Shown one piece after another: positions 26,601 to 37,475 of a DNA stretch of 64,000 nucleotides. This DNA is from Oasisia sp. SBJ-2009. Taxonomy: Eukaryota > Annelida > Polychaeta > Sabellida > Siboglinidae. The stretch lies in assembly GCA_964017155.1 (NCBI GenBank), contig OZ024857.1, positions 591,201-655,200 on the forward strand. The letters run 5' to 3'. The notes beneath the pieces are model-generated. The model did no database searches. It saw nothing but the letters and a program-made list of their open reading frames with translations, and was not told the origin of the DNA. The first letter of the stretch is position 1. Each line of letters opens with the position of its first letter. The translations under genes and the position numbers were made by a program.

Positions 26601-29600
26601 GTGTAGGCATTAATGTACAAGTCGGGCCCACCTCAATTTTGGTATTATAACTGCATCTTTGCTAACATTTGATACTTGATTTTGTTAATTCAATCAATTA
26701 TAATCATCTTGCGCATATTAATGTTTTATATACAGCGCGTCTTAGCAGACTTTTAAGGTCGAAAAGACAGCGTGGTCGGCATAAACAAATTGTGTATCGC
26801 TCAATTCATATGCACAGCCCAGTAACATGCACCGCTGCGCTTGCGACTGGCACAAATCGCGCTGTCTTTTCGACCTCAAAAGTTTGCCAAGACGCGCTGT
26901 TTATAAAACATATAAACGCGCAAGATGATTATAATTGAATGAATTAATTTAATCAAGTATCAAATGTTGGCAAAAATACTGATATAATAGCAACATTGAG
27001 GTGGGTCCGACTTGTACATAAGTGCCAAATAGTGAAATACTGAAAACAAATTGAGAGTATACGTGATTTTATTTATGAGAGAATGCGCGTGAAGGTACGC
27101 GTCCGCAAGTGTTGGCACTTATGTACAAGTCGGGCCCACCTCAATTTTGGTATTATAACTGTATTTTTGCCAACATTTCATACTTGATTTTGTTAATTCA
27201 ATCAATTATATTCATCTTGCGCATATTTATGTTTTATAACCAGCGCGTCTTAGCAGACTTTTGAGGTCGAAAAGACAGCGCGGTCGGCATAAACAAACTG
27301 TTTATCGCTCATTTCATATGCTCAGCGCAGTAACATGCACCGCTGCGCTTGCGACTGGCACAAATCGTGCTGTATTTTCGACCTCAAAAGTTTGCCAAGA
27401 CGCGCTGTTTATAAAACATAAATACGCGCAAGATGATTATAATTGAATTAATTAATTTAATCAAGTATCAAATGTTGGCAAAAATACTGATATAATAGCA
27501 ACATTGAGGTGGGTCCGACTTGTACATAAGTGCCAAATAGTGAAATACTGAAAACAAATTGAGAGTATACGTGCTTTTATGAGAGAGTGCGCGTGAAGTT
27601 GCGCGCCCGCAAGTGTAGGCATTGATGTACAAGTCGGGCCCACCTCAATTTTGGTATTATATCTGTATCTTTGCCAACATTTTATACTTGATTTTGTTAA
27701 TTCAATCAATTATAATCATCTTGCGCATATTAATGTTTTATATACAGCGCGTCTTAGCAGACTTTTGAGGTCGAAAAGACAGCGTTGTCAGCATAAACAA
27801 ACTGTTTATCGCTCATTTCATATGCACAGCGCAGTAACATGCACCTCTTCGCTTGCGACTGGCACAATTCGCGCTGTCTTTTCGACCTCAAAAGTTTGCC
27901 AAGACGCGCTGTTTATAAAACATAAATACGCGCAAGATGATTATAATTGAATGAATTAATTTAATCAAGTATCAAATGTTGGCAAAAATACTGATATAAT
28001 AGCAACATTGAGGTGGGTCCGACTTGTACATAAGTGCCAAATAGTGAAATACTGAAAACAAATTGAGAGTATACGTGCTTTTATGAGAGAGTGCGCGTGA
28101 AGTTGCGCGCCCGCAAGTGTAGGCATTAATGTACAAGTCGGGCCCACCTCAATTTTGGTATTATAACTGCATCTTTGCTAACATTTGATACTTGATTTTG
28201 TTAATTCAATCAATTATAATCATCTTGCGCATATTAATGTTTTATATACAGCGCGTCTTAGCAGACTTTTAAGGTCGAAAAGACAGCGTGGTCGGCATAA
28301 ACAAATTGTGTATCGCTCAATTCATATGCACAGCGCAGTAACATGCACCGCTGCGCTTGCGACTGGCACAAATCGCGCTGTCTTTTCGACCTCAAAGGTT
28401 TGCCAAGACGCGCTGTTTATAAAACATATAAACGCGCAAGATGATTATAATTGAATGAATTAATTTAATCAAGTATCAAATGTTGGCAAAAATACTGATA
28501 TAATAGCAACATTGAGGTGGGTCCGACTTGTACATAAGTGCCAAATAGTGAAATACTGAAAACAAATTGAGAGTATACGTGATTTTATTTATGAGAGAAT
28601 GCGCGTGAAGGTACGCGTCCGCAAGTGTTGGCACTTATGTACAAGTCGGGCCCACCTCAATTTTGGTATTATAACTGTATTTTTGCCAACATTTCATACT
28701 TGATTTTGTTAATTCAATCAATTATATTCATCTTGCGCAAATTTATGTTTTATAACCAGCGCGTCTTAGCAGATTTTTGAGGTCGAAAAGACAGCGCGGT
28801 CGGCATAAACAAACTGTTTATCGCTCATTTCATATGCTCAGCGCAGTAACATGCACCGCTGCGCTTGCGACTGGCACAAATCGTGCTGTATTTTCGACCT
28901 CAAAAGTTTGCCAAGACGCGCTGTTTATAAAACATAAATACGCGCAAGATGATTATAATTGAATTAATTAATTTAATCAAGTATCAAATGTTGGCAAAAA
29001 TACTGATATAATAGCAACATTGAGGTGGGTCCGACTTGTACATAAGTGCCAAATAGTGAAATACTGAAAACAAATTGAGAGTATACGTGCTTTTATGAGA
29101 GAGTGCGCGTGAAGTTGCGCGCCCGCAAGTGTAGGCATTGATGTACAAGTCGGGCCCACCTCAATTTTGGTATTATATCTGTATCTTTGCCAACATTTTA
29201 TACTTGATTTTGTTAATTCAATCAATTATAATCATCTTGCGCATATTAATGTTTTATATACAGCGCGTCTTAGCAGAATTTTGAGGTCGAAAAGACAGCG
29301 TTGTCAGCATAAACAAACTGTTTATCGCTCATTTCATATGCACAGCGCAGTAACATGCACCTCTTCGCTTGCGACTGGCACAATTCGCGCTGTCTTTTCG
29401 ACCTCAAAAGTTTGCCAAGACGCGCTGTTTATAAAACATAAATACGCGCAAGATGATTATAATTGAATGAATTAATTTAATCAAGTATCAAATGTTGGCA
29501 AAAATACTGATATAATAGCAACATTGAGGTGGGTCCGACTTGTACATAAGTGCCAAATAGTGAAATACTGAAAACAAATTGAGAGTATACGTGCTTTTAT

Positions 29601-32600
29601 GAGAGAGTGCGCGTGAAGTTGCGCGCCCGCAAGTGTAGGCATTAATGTACAAGTCGGGCCCACCTCAATTTTGGTATTATAACTGCATCTTTGCTAACAT
29701 TTGATACTTGATTTTGTTAATTCAATCAATTATAATCATCTTGCGCATATTAATGTTTTATATACAGCGCGTCTTAGCAGACTTTTAAGGTCGAAAAGAC
29801 AGCGTGGTCGGCATAAACAAATTGTGTATCGCTCAATTCATATGCACAGCGCAGTAACATGCACCGCTGCGCTTGCGACTGGCACAAATCGCGCTGTCTT
29901 TTCGACCTCAAAAGTTTGCCAAGACGCGCTGTTTATAAAACATATAAACGCGCAAGATGATTATAATTGAATGAATTAATTTAATCAAGTATCAAATGTT
30001 GGCAAAAATACTGATATAATAGCAACATTGAGGTGGGTCCGACTTGTACATAAGTGCCAAATAGTGAAATACTGAAAACAAATTGAGAGTATACGTGATT
30101 TTATTTATGAGAGAATGCGCGTGAAGGTACGCGTCCGCAAGTGTTGGCACTTATGTACAAGTCGGGCCCACCTCAATTTTGGTATTATAACTGTATTTTT
30201 GCCAACATTTCATACTTGATTTTGTTAATTCAATCAATTATATTCATCTTGCGCATATTTATGTTTTATAACCAGCGCGTCTTAGCAGACTTTTGAGGTC
30301 GAAAAGACAGCGCGGTCGGCATAAACAAACTGTTTATCGCTCATTTCATATGCTCAGCGCAGTAACACGCACCGCTGCGCTTGCGACTGGCACAAATCGT
30401 GCTGTATTTTCGACCTCAAAAGTTTGCCAAGACGCGCTGTTTATAAAACATAAATACGCGCAAGATGATTATAATTGAATTAATTAATTTAATCAAGTTT
30501 CAAATGTTGGCAAAAATACTGATATAATAGCAACATTGAGGTGGGTCCGACTTGTACATAAGTGCCAAATAGTGAAATACTGAAAACAAATTGAGAGTAT
30601 ACGTGCTTTTATGAGAGAGTGCGCGTGAAGTTGCGCGCCCGCAAGTGTAGGCATTGATGTACAAGTCGGGCCCACCTCAATTTTGGTATTATATCTGTAT
30701 CTTTGCCAACATTTTATACTTGATTTTGTTAATTCAATCAATTATAATCATCTTGCGCATATTAATGTTTTATATACAGCGCGTCTTAGCAGACTTTTGA
30801 GGTCGAAAAGACAGCGTTGTCAGCATAAACAAACTGTTTATCGCTCATTTCATATGCACAGCGCAGTAACATGCACCTCTTCGCTTGCGACTGGCACAAT
30901 TCGCGCTGTCTTTTCGACCTCAAAAGTTTGCCAAGACGCGCTGTTTATAAAACATAAATACGCGCAAGATGATTATAATTGAATGAATTAATTTAATCAA
31001 GTATCAAATGTTGGCAAAAATACTGATATAATAGCAACATTGAGGTGGGTCCGACTTGTACATAAGTGCCAAATAGTGAAATACTGAAAACAAATTGAGA
31101 GTATACGTGCTTTTATGAGAGAGTGCGCGTGAAGTTGCGCGCCCGCAAGTGTAGGCATTAATGTACAAGTCGGGCCCACCTCAATTTTGGTATTATAACT
31201 GCATCTTTGCTAACATTTGATACTTGATTTTGTTAATTCAATCAATTATAATCATCTTGCGCATATTAATGTTTTATATACAGCGCGTCTTAGCAGACTT
31301 TTAAGGTCGAAAAGACAGCGTGGTCGGCATAAACAAATTGTGTATCGCTCAATTCATATGCACAGCGCAGTAACATGCACCGCTGCGCTTGCGACTGGCA
31401 CAAATCGCGCTGTCTTTTCGACCTCAAAGGTTTGCCAAGACGCGCTGTTTATAAAACATATAAACGCGCAAGATGATTATAATTGAATGAATTAATTTAA
31501 TCAAGTATCAAATGTTGGCAAAAATACTGATATAATAGCAACATTGAGGTGGGTCCGACTTGTACATAAGTGCCAAATAGTGAAATACTGAAAACAAATT
31601 GAGAGTATACGTGATTTTATTTATGAGAGAATGCGCGTGAAGGTACGCGTCCGCAAGTGTTGGCACTTATGTACAAGTCGGGCCCACCTCAATTTTGGTA
31701 TTATAACTGTATTTTTGCCAACATTTCATACTTGATTTTGTTAATTCAATCAATTATATTCATCTTGCGCAAATTTATGTTTTATAACCAGCGCGTCTTA
31801 GCAGACTTTTGAGGTCGAAAAGACAGCGCGGTCGGCATAAACAAACTGTTTATAGCTCATTTCATATGCTCAGCGCAGTAACATGCACCGCTGCGCTTGC
31901 GACTGGCACAAATCGTGCTGTATTTTCGACCTCAAAAGTTTGCCAAGACGCGCTGTTTATAAAACATAAATACGCGCAAGATGATTATAATTGAATTAAT
32001 TAATTTAATCAAGTAAGAAATGTTGGCAAAAATACTGATATAATAGCAACATTGAGGTGGGTCCGACTTGTACATAAGTGCCAAATAGTGAAATACTGAA
32101 AACAAATTGAGAGTATACGTGCTTTTATGAGAGAGTGCGCGTGAAGTTGCGCGCCCGCAAGTGTAGGCATTGATGTACAAGTCGGGCCCACCTCAATTTT
32201 GGTATTATATCTGTATCTTTGCCAACATTTTATACTTGATTTTGTTAATTCAATCAATTATAATCATCTTGCGCATATTAATGTTTTATATACAGCGCGT
32301 CTTAGCAGACTTTTGAGGTCGAAAAGACAGCGTTGTCAGCATAAACAAACTGTTTATCGCTCATTTCATATGCACAGCGCAGTAACATGCACCTCTTCGC
32401 TTGCGACTGGCACAATTCGCGCTGTCTTTTCGACCTCAAAAGTTTGCCAAGACGCGCTGTTTATAAAACATAAATACGCGCAAGATGATTATAATTGAAT
32501 GAATTAATTTAATCAAGTATCAAATGTTGGCAAAAATACTGATATAATAGCAACATTGAGGTGGGTCCGACTTGTACATAAGTGCCAAATAGTGAAATAC

Positions 32601-34137
32601 TGAAAACTAATTGAGAGTATACGTGCTTTTATGAGAGAGTGCGCGTGAAGTTGCGCGCCCGCAAGTGTAGGCATTAATGTACAAGTCGGGCCCACCTCAA
32701 TTTTGGTATTATAACTGCATCTTTGCTAACATTTGATACTTGATTTTGTTAATTCAATCAATTATAATCATCTTGCGCATATTAATGTTTTATATACAGC
32801 GCGTCTTAGCAGACTTTTAAGGTCGAAAAGACAGCGTGGTCGGCATAAACAAATTGTGTATCGCTCAATTCATATGCACAGCGCAGTAACATGCACCGCT
32901 GCGCTTGCGACTGGCACAAATCGCGCTGTCTTTTCGACCTCAAAAGTTTGCCAAGACGCGCTGTTTATAAAACATATAAACGCGCAAGATGATTATAATT
33001 GAATGAATTAATTTAATCAAGTATCAAATGTTGGCAAAAATACTGATATAATAGCAACATTGAGGTGGGTCCGACTTGTACATAAGTGCCAAATAGTGAA
33101 ATACTGAAAACAAATTGAGAGTATACGTGATTTTATTTATGAGAGAATGCGCGTGAAGGTACGCGTCCGCAAGTGTTGGCACTTATGTACAAGTCGGGCC
33201 CACCTCAATTTTGGTATTATAACTGTATTTTTGCCAACATTTCATACTTGATTTTGTTAATTCAATCAATTATATTCATCTTGCGCATATTTATGTTTTA
33301 TAACCAGCGCGTCTTAGCAGACTTTTGAGGTCGAAAAGACAGCGCGGTCGGCATAAACAAACTGTTTATCGCTCATTTCATATGCTCAGCGCAGTAACAT
33401 GCACCGCTGCGCTTGCGACTGGCACAAATCGTGCTGTATTTTCGACCTCAAAAGTTTGCCAAGACGCGCTGTTTATAAAACATAAATACGCGCAAGATGA
33501 TTATAATTGAATTAATTAATTTAATCAAGTATCAAATGTTGGCAAAAATACTGATATAATAGCAACATTGAGGTGGGTCCGACTTGTACATAAGTGCCAA
33601 ATAGTGAAATACTGAAAACAAATTGAGAGTATACGTGCTTTTATGAGAGAGTGCGCGTGAAGTTGCGCGCCGCAAGTGTAGGCATTGATGTACAAGTCGG
33701 GCCCACCTCAATTTTGGTATTATATCGGTATCTTTGCCAACATTTTATACTTGATTTTGTTAATTCAATCAATTATAATCATCTTGCGCATATATATGTT
33801 TTATAACCAGCGCGTCTCAGCAGACTTTTAAGGTCGAAAGACAGCGTGGTCGGCATAAACAAATTGTTTATCGCTCAATTCATATGCACAGCGCAGTAAC
33901 ATGCACCTCTTCGCTTGCGACTGGCACTATTCGCGCTGTCTTTTCGACCTCAAAAGTTTGCCAAGACGCGCTGTTTATAAAACATAAATACGCGCAAGAT
34001 GATTATAATTGAATGAATTAATTTAATCAAGTATCAAATGTTGGCAAAAATTCTGATATAATAGCAACATTGAGGTGGGTCAGACTTGTACATAAGTGCC
34101 AAATAGTGAAATACTGAAAACAAATTGAGAGTTTACG

Positions 34138-34366
34138 TGGTCGGCATAAACAAACTGTTTATCGCTCATTTCATATGCACAGCGCAGTAACATGCACCTC
34201 TGCGCTTGCGACTGGCACAATTCGCGCTGTCTTTTCGACCTCAAAAGTTTGCCAAGACGCGCTGTTTATAAAACATATATACGCGCAAGATGATTATAAT
34301 TGAATTAATTAATTTAATCAAGTATCAAATGTTGGCAAAAATACTGATATAATAGCAACATTGAGG
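34138..34366. repeat. Deleted and truncated terminal satellite monomer
   Basis: At about 34135 the sequence jumps from the second dyad region (GAGAGTTTACGTG) directly into the GGTCGGCATAAACAAACTG segment, which omits roughly half a monomer. The two breakpoints share CGTG. The array then stops after CAACATTGAGGT at 34366, inside a monomer, and unrelated sequence begins. Confidence 0.75.
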
Positions 34367-34830
34367 TAATAAGTAATGTCAAAATATGACACTAGAATAA
34401 CGCCCACGAAACACAACGTTTATAATGGGCCGAGATCGCACGGCAGAAAATATCTTAACATTAATGTGCGGAAGCACCATTCGCGCAAATGTCACACAAT
34501 ACAGTTGACTCGTTCCCGCCACTACACCAAGAACAACGCACTAATCTCGACTAGAAACCATATGATTAGGAAGCAGTATGCAAAGGCAACAGTCAACCAG
34601 GCGCTTTGCTGTTGTGAACGTCACGAGTACATATTTGAAGTATCTTCCTTCTGAAACAAGTGTACATATCTTGAGATGTTTCGAGATCAATATGTGTTGC
34701 AATCACACATTACCCGGTAGATAGAGTTGTATCTACATGTAGTGACGGGACCGGCTTAATTTTGCGACATTGCCATGGATTAACTAGCATACGCTACAGT
34801 GATATATACCAACAGGCCAAGTCATTTGCC
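34367..34830. repeat. Direct repeat copy 1 (~465 bp), abutting the satellite
   Basis: This copy starts at AATAAGTAATG at the satellite border and matches 36887-37375 over its length, with scattered substitutions and small indels (about 80-85% identical by eye). Shared landmarks include CATATGATTAGGAAGCA, AGGCAACAGTCAACCAGGCG and CATTGCCATGGA. Copy 2 has an extra ~33 bp after GCAAATGTCACAC. An open frame of 92 codons lies in it, but substitutions between the copies fall freely at non-synonymous sites, so I do not call a gene. Confidence 0.8.
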
Positions 34831-35668
34831 TAACCAGTCATGGCGAAGTGCCATACGAAAAAACAAAACTTGTTCCAAACTACCCAGATAACCACAAGAT
34901 TATATAATAGACTTGTGTGGGGTGCACCACTTTTCTCGCGTCGTGATCTGAGAAGTGTTTTGTCGGTCACATTTCGGTATCAAATCGGAAGACCTGAAAC
35001 CAACCGGCAGACACGTGGCAAATTCAATATGAAAACGAAACCGCAATGCAACAAACAGGCAATGTTAAAATAATTGATATTGAGCTACACAAATTGTACG
35101 CCTTACTAAGAGTTTTAGACTAGAGAGTAAATGTTTATGCGAACAAACGTCTTGTATCGCCTCGCCTTACGTATTTCCTCGTGCATTTCTTTTTAACAGC
35201 AGGTAGGCCTATATGTTTTGTTTCATTGCGTTGCATTGCTTAACTTTGAGTTGCGATGCGTTGGGCACAATAATTTCGTATAATTCTAATAGAATGTCTG
35301 GAATGACATATAATGCTTCAGACACATCATTGCGCTGCCTGCATACAGCACTCGTGGGTAGCCGTTAACACGTTTCAGAGTTACGTATCGCATAGAGTAG
35401 AGTGCCAACACTTTGAACGGAACTTCTGTCGTTGAATGTAATATTATGTAGCTCACCAATACGAATGCTAAGTTAGATACTGCCTAAACTTCTATGTGCA
35501 TAGGCAGAGGTGGAAAGCACGAGACACGGACGACTCGTCGACGAGTGGTATAAGTGGACTGTGAAAGAGAACAATAGTATGATTTCTGTGTCATTTCCGA
35601 CAAGAATTAGGCACTTGTGTAGAATGCAAACACATCTCATTTGTTCCTACATGTGCAACTTGATTACG
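34831..35668. other. No recognisable feature
   Basis: AT-rich sequence without a convincing exon or repeat. A 77-codon frame at 34840-35073 has no recognisable features. ACTCGTCGACGAGT at 35533-35546 is a perfect 14-bp palindrome of unknown significance. Confidence 0.5.
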
Positions 35669-35755
35669 AGAGGCGCGGGTATAGTAGTTGTTAGCGCAAC
35701 CAACTGACAAGCCGACGGTCCGGGTTTAAAACGCGCGGTGGCTGGAGGACTGATA
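35669..35755 (+). mobile_element. Possible tRNA-derived SINE head (degenerate)
   Basis: GCGGGTATAGTAGTTGTTAG resembles an A box (as in GGTATAGTGGTTAG), and 36 bases further GGGTTTAAAAC followed by GCGCGGTGGC resembles a decayed B box (GGTTCGAATCC type) and acceptor-like 3' arm. The spacing fits a tRNA-like Pol III promoter. Two or more changes in the B box and no clear 3' tail argue for an old fragment. It is not a functional tRNA: I could not fold a proper anticodon arm. Confidence 0.4.
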
Positions 35756-35908
35756 TATTTCGTATAAAAATCATTGAACGCAGACTGACATTGTTGAATC
35801 TAATCGGAGCTTTACGCCACGCACATTGGTATGCCTAGACAATAAAAAAGTACCCAAATGTCGCACAGGCCGCTGTACCAGAATACAACGGTAGTCCTAT
35901 GTGTGTAC

Positions 35909-35994
35909 CTTATGGAAAAGTAGGCTAGCGCAAGGACAGGCAATGCAAGATAGAAGAAAGAATAACGCGTTCCCCCAATTTGCGATGTCGCCAT
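35909..35994 (-). CDS. First coding exon of an unidentified gene (28 codons, predicted membrane anchor)
   Basis: The ATG sits in CAAGATGGCGAC, a good animal start context that also forms a YY1-type element. The frame begins MATSQIGGTRYSFFYLALPV and continues LALAYFSI. The stretch from YSFFYL to YFSI is hydrophobic enough for a signal anchor or single membrane span. The exon ends at AAG|GTACAC, a plausible donor, two bases into a codon. Read without splicing, the frame continues to a stop after ~61 codons. A cluster of promoter motifs lies just upstream. I could not find a following exon on the minus strand down to the satellite at 34366, so the gene may be a broken 5' fragment or have a very long first intron. 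I do not recognise the protein. Confidence 0.5.
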
Positions 35995-36003
35995 CTTGCA
36001 ATC

Positions 36004-36085
36004 TGACGTCTCCAGAAACAAAAATGTCGCGTCTGCCGTATTGTCGTGACGTCACAGTAGACGTGTCTCTTCCGGTTTGGCGCCA
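36004..36085 (-). promoter_or_regulatory. TATA-less promoter cluster: E2F, ETS, CRE sites
   Basis: Reading on the minus strand toward the ATG at 35994, there is TGGCGCCAAA (36076-36085, E2F-like and palindromic), ACCGGAAG (36069-36076, ETS), TGACGTCA (36047-36054, full CRE palindrome) and a second half CRE (36004-36009). The ATG itself lies in CAAGATGGC, a YY1 core. These sites, at short spacing and without a TATA box, are characteristic of housekeeping promoters in animals, which are often bidirectional. Site names are motif matches only. Confidence 0.5.
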
Positions 36086-36284
36086 TTACTACACCGGGCA
36101 GATGAACGCTGGCAATATATGCCAGTTTCCTTAGAATAATCTCGACCGCATCGCTGTGTGATTGACGCTTTTGACGCTAAATGGGTGAATGAGTGTGTGC
36201 TGTGTAAGAATTGAACCTACTGATTACAATGCTGTTAGTCACGTGTACATATTGTAAAACTCTTTCCTTGTACGTGTTTGCCAG

Positions 36285-36402
36285 GTGTCTTTGCCTGGAC
36301 AAACACAGATACAAATGTCAGTGGCCTACAACCTCTGGCAGCATTACTGGCCGACCATGCCCGATGATGTGAAGACTGGCGACACGGGGCTGTCATTTGA
36401 CA
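36285..36402 (+). CDS. Possible internal exon of an unidentified plus-strand gene
   Basis: An excellent acceptor (CTCTTTCCTTGTACGTGTTTGCCAG) is followed by ~40 open codons beginning VSLPGQTQIQMSVAYNLWQH and including YWPTMPDDVKTGDTGLSFDS. The donor could be GTGGGT at 36403 or GTGAAG at 36407; unspliced, the frame stops at 36408-36410. The composition looks protein-like (W, Y, P and D in a non-repetitive order). It lies ~200 bp downstream of the promoter cluster on the other strand, so a head-to-head gene is possible. I found no partner exon and recognise no family. Confidence 0.35.
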
Positions 36403-36406
36403 GTGG

Positions 36407-36886
36407 GTGAAGCCTTGTTTTTATCGAGTACAACCACTTCGTGTAGTATAACGTATCGATGTAGTTGATAATGCATGCCGATCACCTGGATAATGAGAGA
36501 TAGCTTGTATCATAACAAATGCGAATGGTTTACTGTTACCATCCTCACGAGGACGAGAACACTACTAACAACTGTTTACTTAGACAACTGATCTAGCAAG
36601 TCTTCACGCTATGTGATTGACCAGGATTGATAATGATGATAAATATGATTTAGACCTCGATGTATTTCCTCGTATCCACTTCAGTTGTTACGTGTTTGGG
36701 TCTAGCGAAGTCTGCCATTTTATGTGTTTCACCGAATGTGCTCAACTTATATTAAGAAGTAATTTGCGTGAATCAAGTCAAGATCAGCCAACTATGCCAG
36801 TAACATTCCCACCATGACACATCACCATGTCAGCGAGCTTCTGGTGCACAAAGACAATTTGGCTACGTTAATTATTGTATTTCAAA
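36407..36886. other. No recognisable feature
   Basis: AT-rich sequence with no convincing exon, repeat or RNA gene that I can see. Confidence 0.5.
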
Positions 36887-37375
36887 ATAAGTAATGCCAA
36901 TATATGATACTAGAATAAGGCACACGAAACACAACTTTGATAATGGGCCGGATTCGCACCGCAGAAAGTATCTTCCCATTGATTTGCGGAAGCACAATTC
37001 ACGCAAATGTCACACCTATTCTCGCACGCTCACATACACACATTCAATACAGTTGAATCGTTCCCGCCACTACACCAAGGACAAAGCACTAATCCCGAAT
37101 AGAAACCATATGATTAGGAAGCATTGTGCAAAGGCAACAGTCAACCAGGCGCTTTGCATATGTGTATCTCACGAGGACGTATTTGAATTGTCTTCCATCC
37201 GAACAAGTGTACAGACCATTCGATGTTTTGTACCGATATTTATTGCAATCACACAATACTCGGCAGGCATATTTCAATATGTATGTAGTGACGGAGACCG
37301 GCTTCATTTTGCGGCATTGCCATGGAATCACTTGCAAACGCTACACTGATCAGTGCCAACAGACCAAGTCATTGG
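36887..37375. repeat. Direct repeat copy 2 (~490 bp)
   Basis: This is the partner of 34367-34830, in the same orientation about 2.52 kb away. It carries a ~33-bp insertion relative to copy 1, after GCAAATGTCACAC. Similarity stops after CAAGTCATT(T/G)GCC. The pair brackets the promoter and candidate exons. The ends do not show TG..CA, and the interval has no gag-pol, so they are not obvious LTRs. Confidence 0.8.
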
Positions 37376-37398
37376 CCATAAACACATACATGCCACAT

Positions 37399-37475
37399 GA
37401 TACGGATTACCCGTATCCGATACGGATTTTGGCCGTTTTTTAAGTGATACGGACGTACTCCATTTTGATACGGAT
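37399..37475. repeat. GATACGGA cluster with hairpin
   Basis: GATACGG occurs at 37399, 37419, 37446 and 37467, with an inverted copy CCCGTATC at 37410. The first copy and the inverted copy form a perfect 7-bp stem around a 5-base loop. This could be the subterminal end of a DNA transposon or Helitron, but no termini are identifiable. Confidence 0.4.

Larger units (their letters stand above)
15617..34366. repeat. Palindromic ~504-bp satellite array, right block with 3-mer higher-order repeat (~37 monomers)
   Basis: This is the same satellite as the left block, but regular. Three monomer types recur in the order A, B, C. A carries GCGGTCGGCATAAACAAACTG, B carries GTTGTCAGCATAAAC, and C carries TTTTAAGGTCG with AAATTGTGTATCGCTC. 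Type A recurs at offsets equivalent to 16162, 17673, 18680, 20196, 21712, 22718, 24229, 25745, 27261, 28777, 30293, 31809 and 33325. The steps are 1,511 or 1,516 bp, with two shortened steps of ~1,007 bp. The 5-bp difference comes from an extra TTTA plus one C/G-rich base in type C. A fourth type, D (TCGCTCGTTTC, ACACGCAGTAAC), appears at 15.63 kb and 22.19 kb. The array ends at 34366 after a truncated unit. Confidence 0.95.

Noticed and set aside
1..34366. Dozens of 60-99 codon frames on both strands, once per satellite unit
   Set aside because: They recur only because the repeat recurs, exist on both strands, differ by frameshifts and stops between copies, and resemble no protein.
1..34366. 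CRISPR-like regular array or CENP-B-box satellite
   Set aside because: Units are ~504 bp with no spacers, so it is not CRISPR. I looked for a CENP-B-box-like 17-mer and saw none.
35669..35755. A genuine tRNA gene
   Set aside because: The box-like sequences are degenerate and no cloverleaf with an anticodon arm can be drawn.
36617..36817. 66-codon plus-strand frame
   Set aside because: Short, no recognisable features and no splice or promoter context.
34376..37349. A conserved protein shared by the two direct repeats (92 and 151 codon frames)
   Set aside because: Differences are as frequent at amino-acid-changing positions as elsewhere; the shared open frame is likely chance in young copies.
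34367..37375. LTR retrotransposon bounded by the two ~480-bp direct repeats
   Set aside because: No TG..CA ends, no primer-binding site or gag-pol between them, and no visible target-site duplication.
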